Source: Bacteroidota bacterium
GTDB lineage: Bacteria > Bacteroidota > Bacteroidia > 2-12-FULL-35-15
NCBI GenBank assembly: GCA_003151815.1
Contig: PLYN01000060.1
Coordinates: 1-64,000, forward strand
Direction: 5' to 3'
DNA: 64,000 nt
Below the pieces are notes generated by a model that saw nothing but the letters and a program-made list of their open reading frames with translations, did no database searches and was not told where the DNA came from. Within the stretch, counting starts at the first letter, position 1, and every line of letters begins with the position of its first letter. A program made the position numbers and the translations under genes. Of the stretch, positions 63,050 to 64,000 are shown piece by piece.

Positions 63050-63099
63050 AAAAGCACCCGAAACATTAATCGGGAATAGAATTTAGAATTTTGTAAAAT

Positions 63100-63948
63100 A
63101 TGAAAATTATCGAATGTCCGCGTGATGCGATGCAAGGCATACATGAATTTATACCAACTGAAAAAAAAGTTGCCTATATCAATTCGTTGCTAAAAGTTGG
63201 TTTTGATACCATTGATTTTGGAAGTTTTGTTTCACCCAAAACGATTCCTCAAATGCGTGATACAGCGCAGGTTTTGGAGCAATTGGATTTAAGCATCTCC
63301 AAATCAAAATTGCTTTCAATTATTGCAAATGTAAGAGGAGCACAGGATGCCGTTGAGTTTGAAGAAATTGATTATTTAGGTTTTCCTTTCTCCATTTCAG
63401 AAACATTTCAACAACGCAACACGAATTCATCCATTTCTGAATCACTAACAAGAGTGGAGGAAATACATGATCTATGTGTCCGAAATAAAAAAGAGCTGGT
63501 CGTATATATTTCAATGGCTTTTGGCAATCCTTATGGAGATGAATGGAGCAGTGATGTGGTTATAAAATGGACAAAACGTTTGGCCCAAATGGGAATTAAA
63601 ATTATTGCCTTATCCGATACGATAGGCGTTTCCGATCCTCAAAATATTTCATTCCTGTTCTCGAAATTAGTTCCCGAATTTCCGGATGTTGAAATTGGAG
63701 CGCATTTACATACAACACCGGATACTTGGGAAGAAAAAGTAAATGCTGCATACATTAGCGGTTGCCGCAGGTTTGATAGCACAATTAAAGGCTATGGAGG
63801 TTGCCCGATGGCTGCTGATAAATTAACCGGAAACATGCCTACTGAAAATTTATTATCTTATTTCGAGAAAAGAAATATATCCACAGGTATTGATAAGGTA
63901 GCTTTTGAAGAAGCAATGATTATTGCTACAAAAACTTTTCCAGTATAG
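63100..63948 (+). CDS. hydroxymethylglutaryl-CoA lyase family protein
   Basis: A 282-residue TIM-barrel enzyme that would split HMG-CoA to acetyl-CoA and acetoacetate, in leucine catabolism. It starts KIIECPRDAMQGI, the HMGL version of the metal and catalytic motif (Arg8, Asp9, Gln12). It also has VGFDTIDFGSFVSPKTIPQM, SMAFGNPYGDEW, ALSDTIGVSDP, the metal-binding HLHTTPD, and FDSTIKGYGGCPMA with the active-site loop Cys. No mitochondrial-type C-terminal tail is expected. A related carbon-carbon lyase specificity is possible. Confidence 0.9.
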   Translation: MKIIECPRDAMQGIHEFIPTEKKVAYINSLLKVGFDTIDFGSFVSPKTIPQMRDTAQVLEQLDLSISKSKLLSIIANVRGAQDAVEFEEIDYLGFPFSISETFQQRNTNSSISESLTRVEEIHDLCVRNKKELVVYISMAFGNPYGDEWSSDVVIKWTKRLAQMGIKIIALSDTIGVSDPQNISFLFSKLVPEFPDVEIGAHLHTTPDTWEEKVNAAYISGCRRFDSTIKGYGGCPMAADKLTGNMPTENLLSYFEKRNISTGIDKVAFEEAMIIATKTFPV

Positions 63949-63985
63949 TTTGTCCATAACAATGATTTTAATCTTTATTTTTGAG

Positions 63986-63993
63986 TATCTTTG
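63986..63993 (+). promoter_or_regulatory. possible -7 promoter box near the window end
   Basis: TATCTTTG fits the Bacteroidota consensus TAnnTTTG seven bases before the window end, in the spacer after the HMG-CoA-lyase-family gene. No matching -33 box was found and the gene it might serve is outside the window. Confidence 0.3.
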
Positions 63994-64000
63994 TATTAAC

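Noticed and set aside
63057..63074. Hairpin CCCGA/TCGGG after the EVE-like nuclease gene
   Set aside because: Stem of five bases and no T-run downstream on the plus strand, so a terminator is not supported.

Overview
The window looks like a chromosomal segment of a low-GC member of the Bacteroidota. Evidence is the type B gliding-motility-type C-terminal sorting domains (type IX secretion cargo) on four proteins, the Bacteroidota gene order nusB - DUF1573 - yajC - ybbR - coaE, a DUF3276/PUR protein, the paired CCC-motif and DUF2752 membrane proteins, an Nramp transporter fused to a universal-stress domain, and the lack of clear Shine-Dalgarno sequences. The genus cannot be decided from the window. 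No rRNA, CRISPR array, transposase or integrase was seen; there is one tRNA (His).

Layout. 0-1.1 kb: small hypothetical ORFs and tRNA-His with a strong hairpin terminator. 1.2-12.6 kb: housekeeping genes (copper-type P1B ATPase, glycosyltransferase, LolA-like protein, FtsK, arginine decarboxylase, arginase-family enzyme, ArgS). 12.7-21.6 kb: two tandem giant secreted proteins (1460 and 1463 aa), each with seven ~89-residue repeats that correspond one to one. 22-25.7 kb: FAH-family hydrolase, DUF4197 lipoprotein, UspA protein, transglutaminase-like protein. 25.8-37.4 kb: a 12-gene surface-polysaccharide operon on the minus strand (Wzz, Wzx, methyltransferase, five glycosyltransferases, Wzy/ligase proteins, acyltransferase, aminotransferase, initiating phosphoglycosyltransferase); its middle is very AT-rich. 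37.7-42.9 kb: an M16 peptidase homologue without its zinc motif, two type IX cargo proteins (one hardly more than the sorting domain), and a TPR protein. 42.9-49.7 kb: a long minus-strand housekeeping operon from a branched-chain amino-acid dehydrogenase through nusB, yajC and coaE to nnrDE. 49.9-54.7 kb: ABC exporter, PUR protein, J-domain protein, peroxiredoxin-like protein, DUF486 protein, lipoprotein. 54.7-56.2 kb: a ~1-kb insert carrying a DUF559-type nuclease, bounded by two copies of the 3' end of smpB. 56.2-60.3 kb: a manganese locus (outer-membrane porin, mntR, mntH-usp) with a DtxR/MntR-like palindrome upstream. 60.5-64 kb: pyrD, a large EVE-like plus PD-(D/E)XK nuclease protein, and an HMG-CoA-lyase-family gene.

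How genes work together. The polysaccharide operon has initiation, sugar modification, assembly, flipping, polymerisation, length control and ligation, so it could build a complete Wzy-dependent O-antigen-like glycan. The porin, regulator and transporter would form one manganese-uptake unit across both membranes. The sorting-domain proteins need a type IX secretion machine encoded elsewhere.

Two features stand out as possible accessory or defence biology: the nuclease gene apparently inserted at the 3' end of smpB, and the EVE-like/restriction-nuclease fusion between pyrD and the HMG-CoA-lyase gene. A third theme is a set of short word-like repeats, mostly arranged as imperfect inverted repeats between genes, that run into stop codons (ftsK, mntR) and even into the coding sequence of argS and pyrD.
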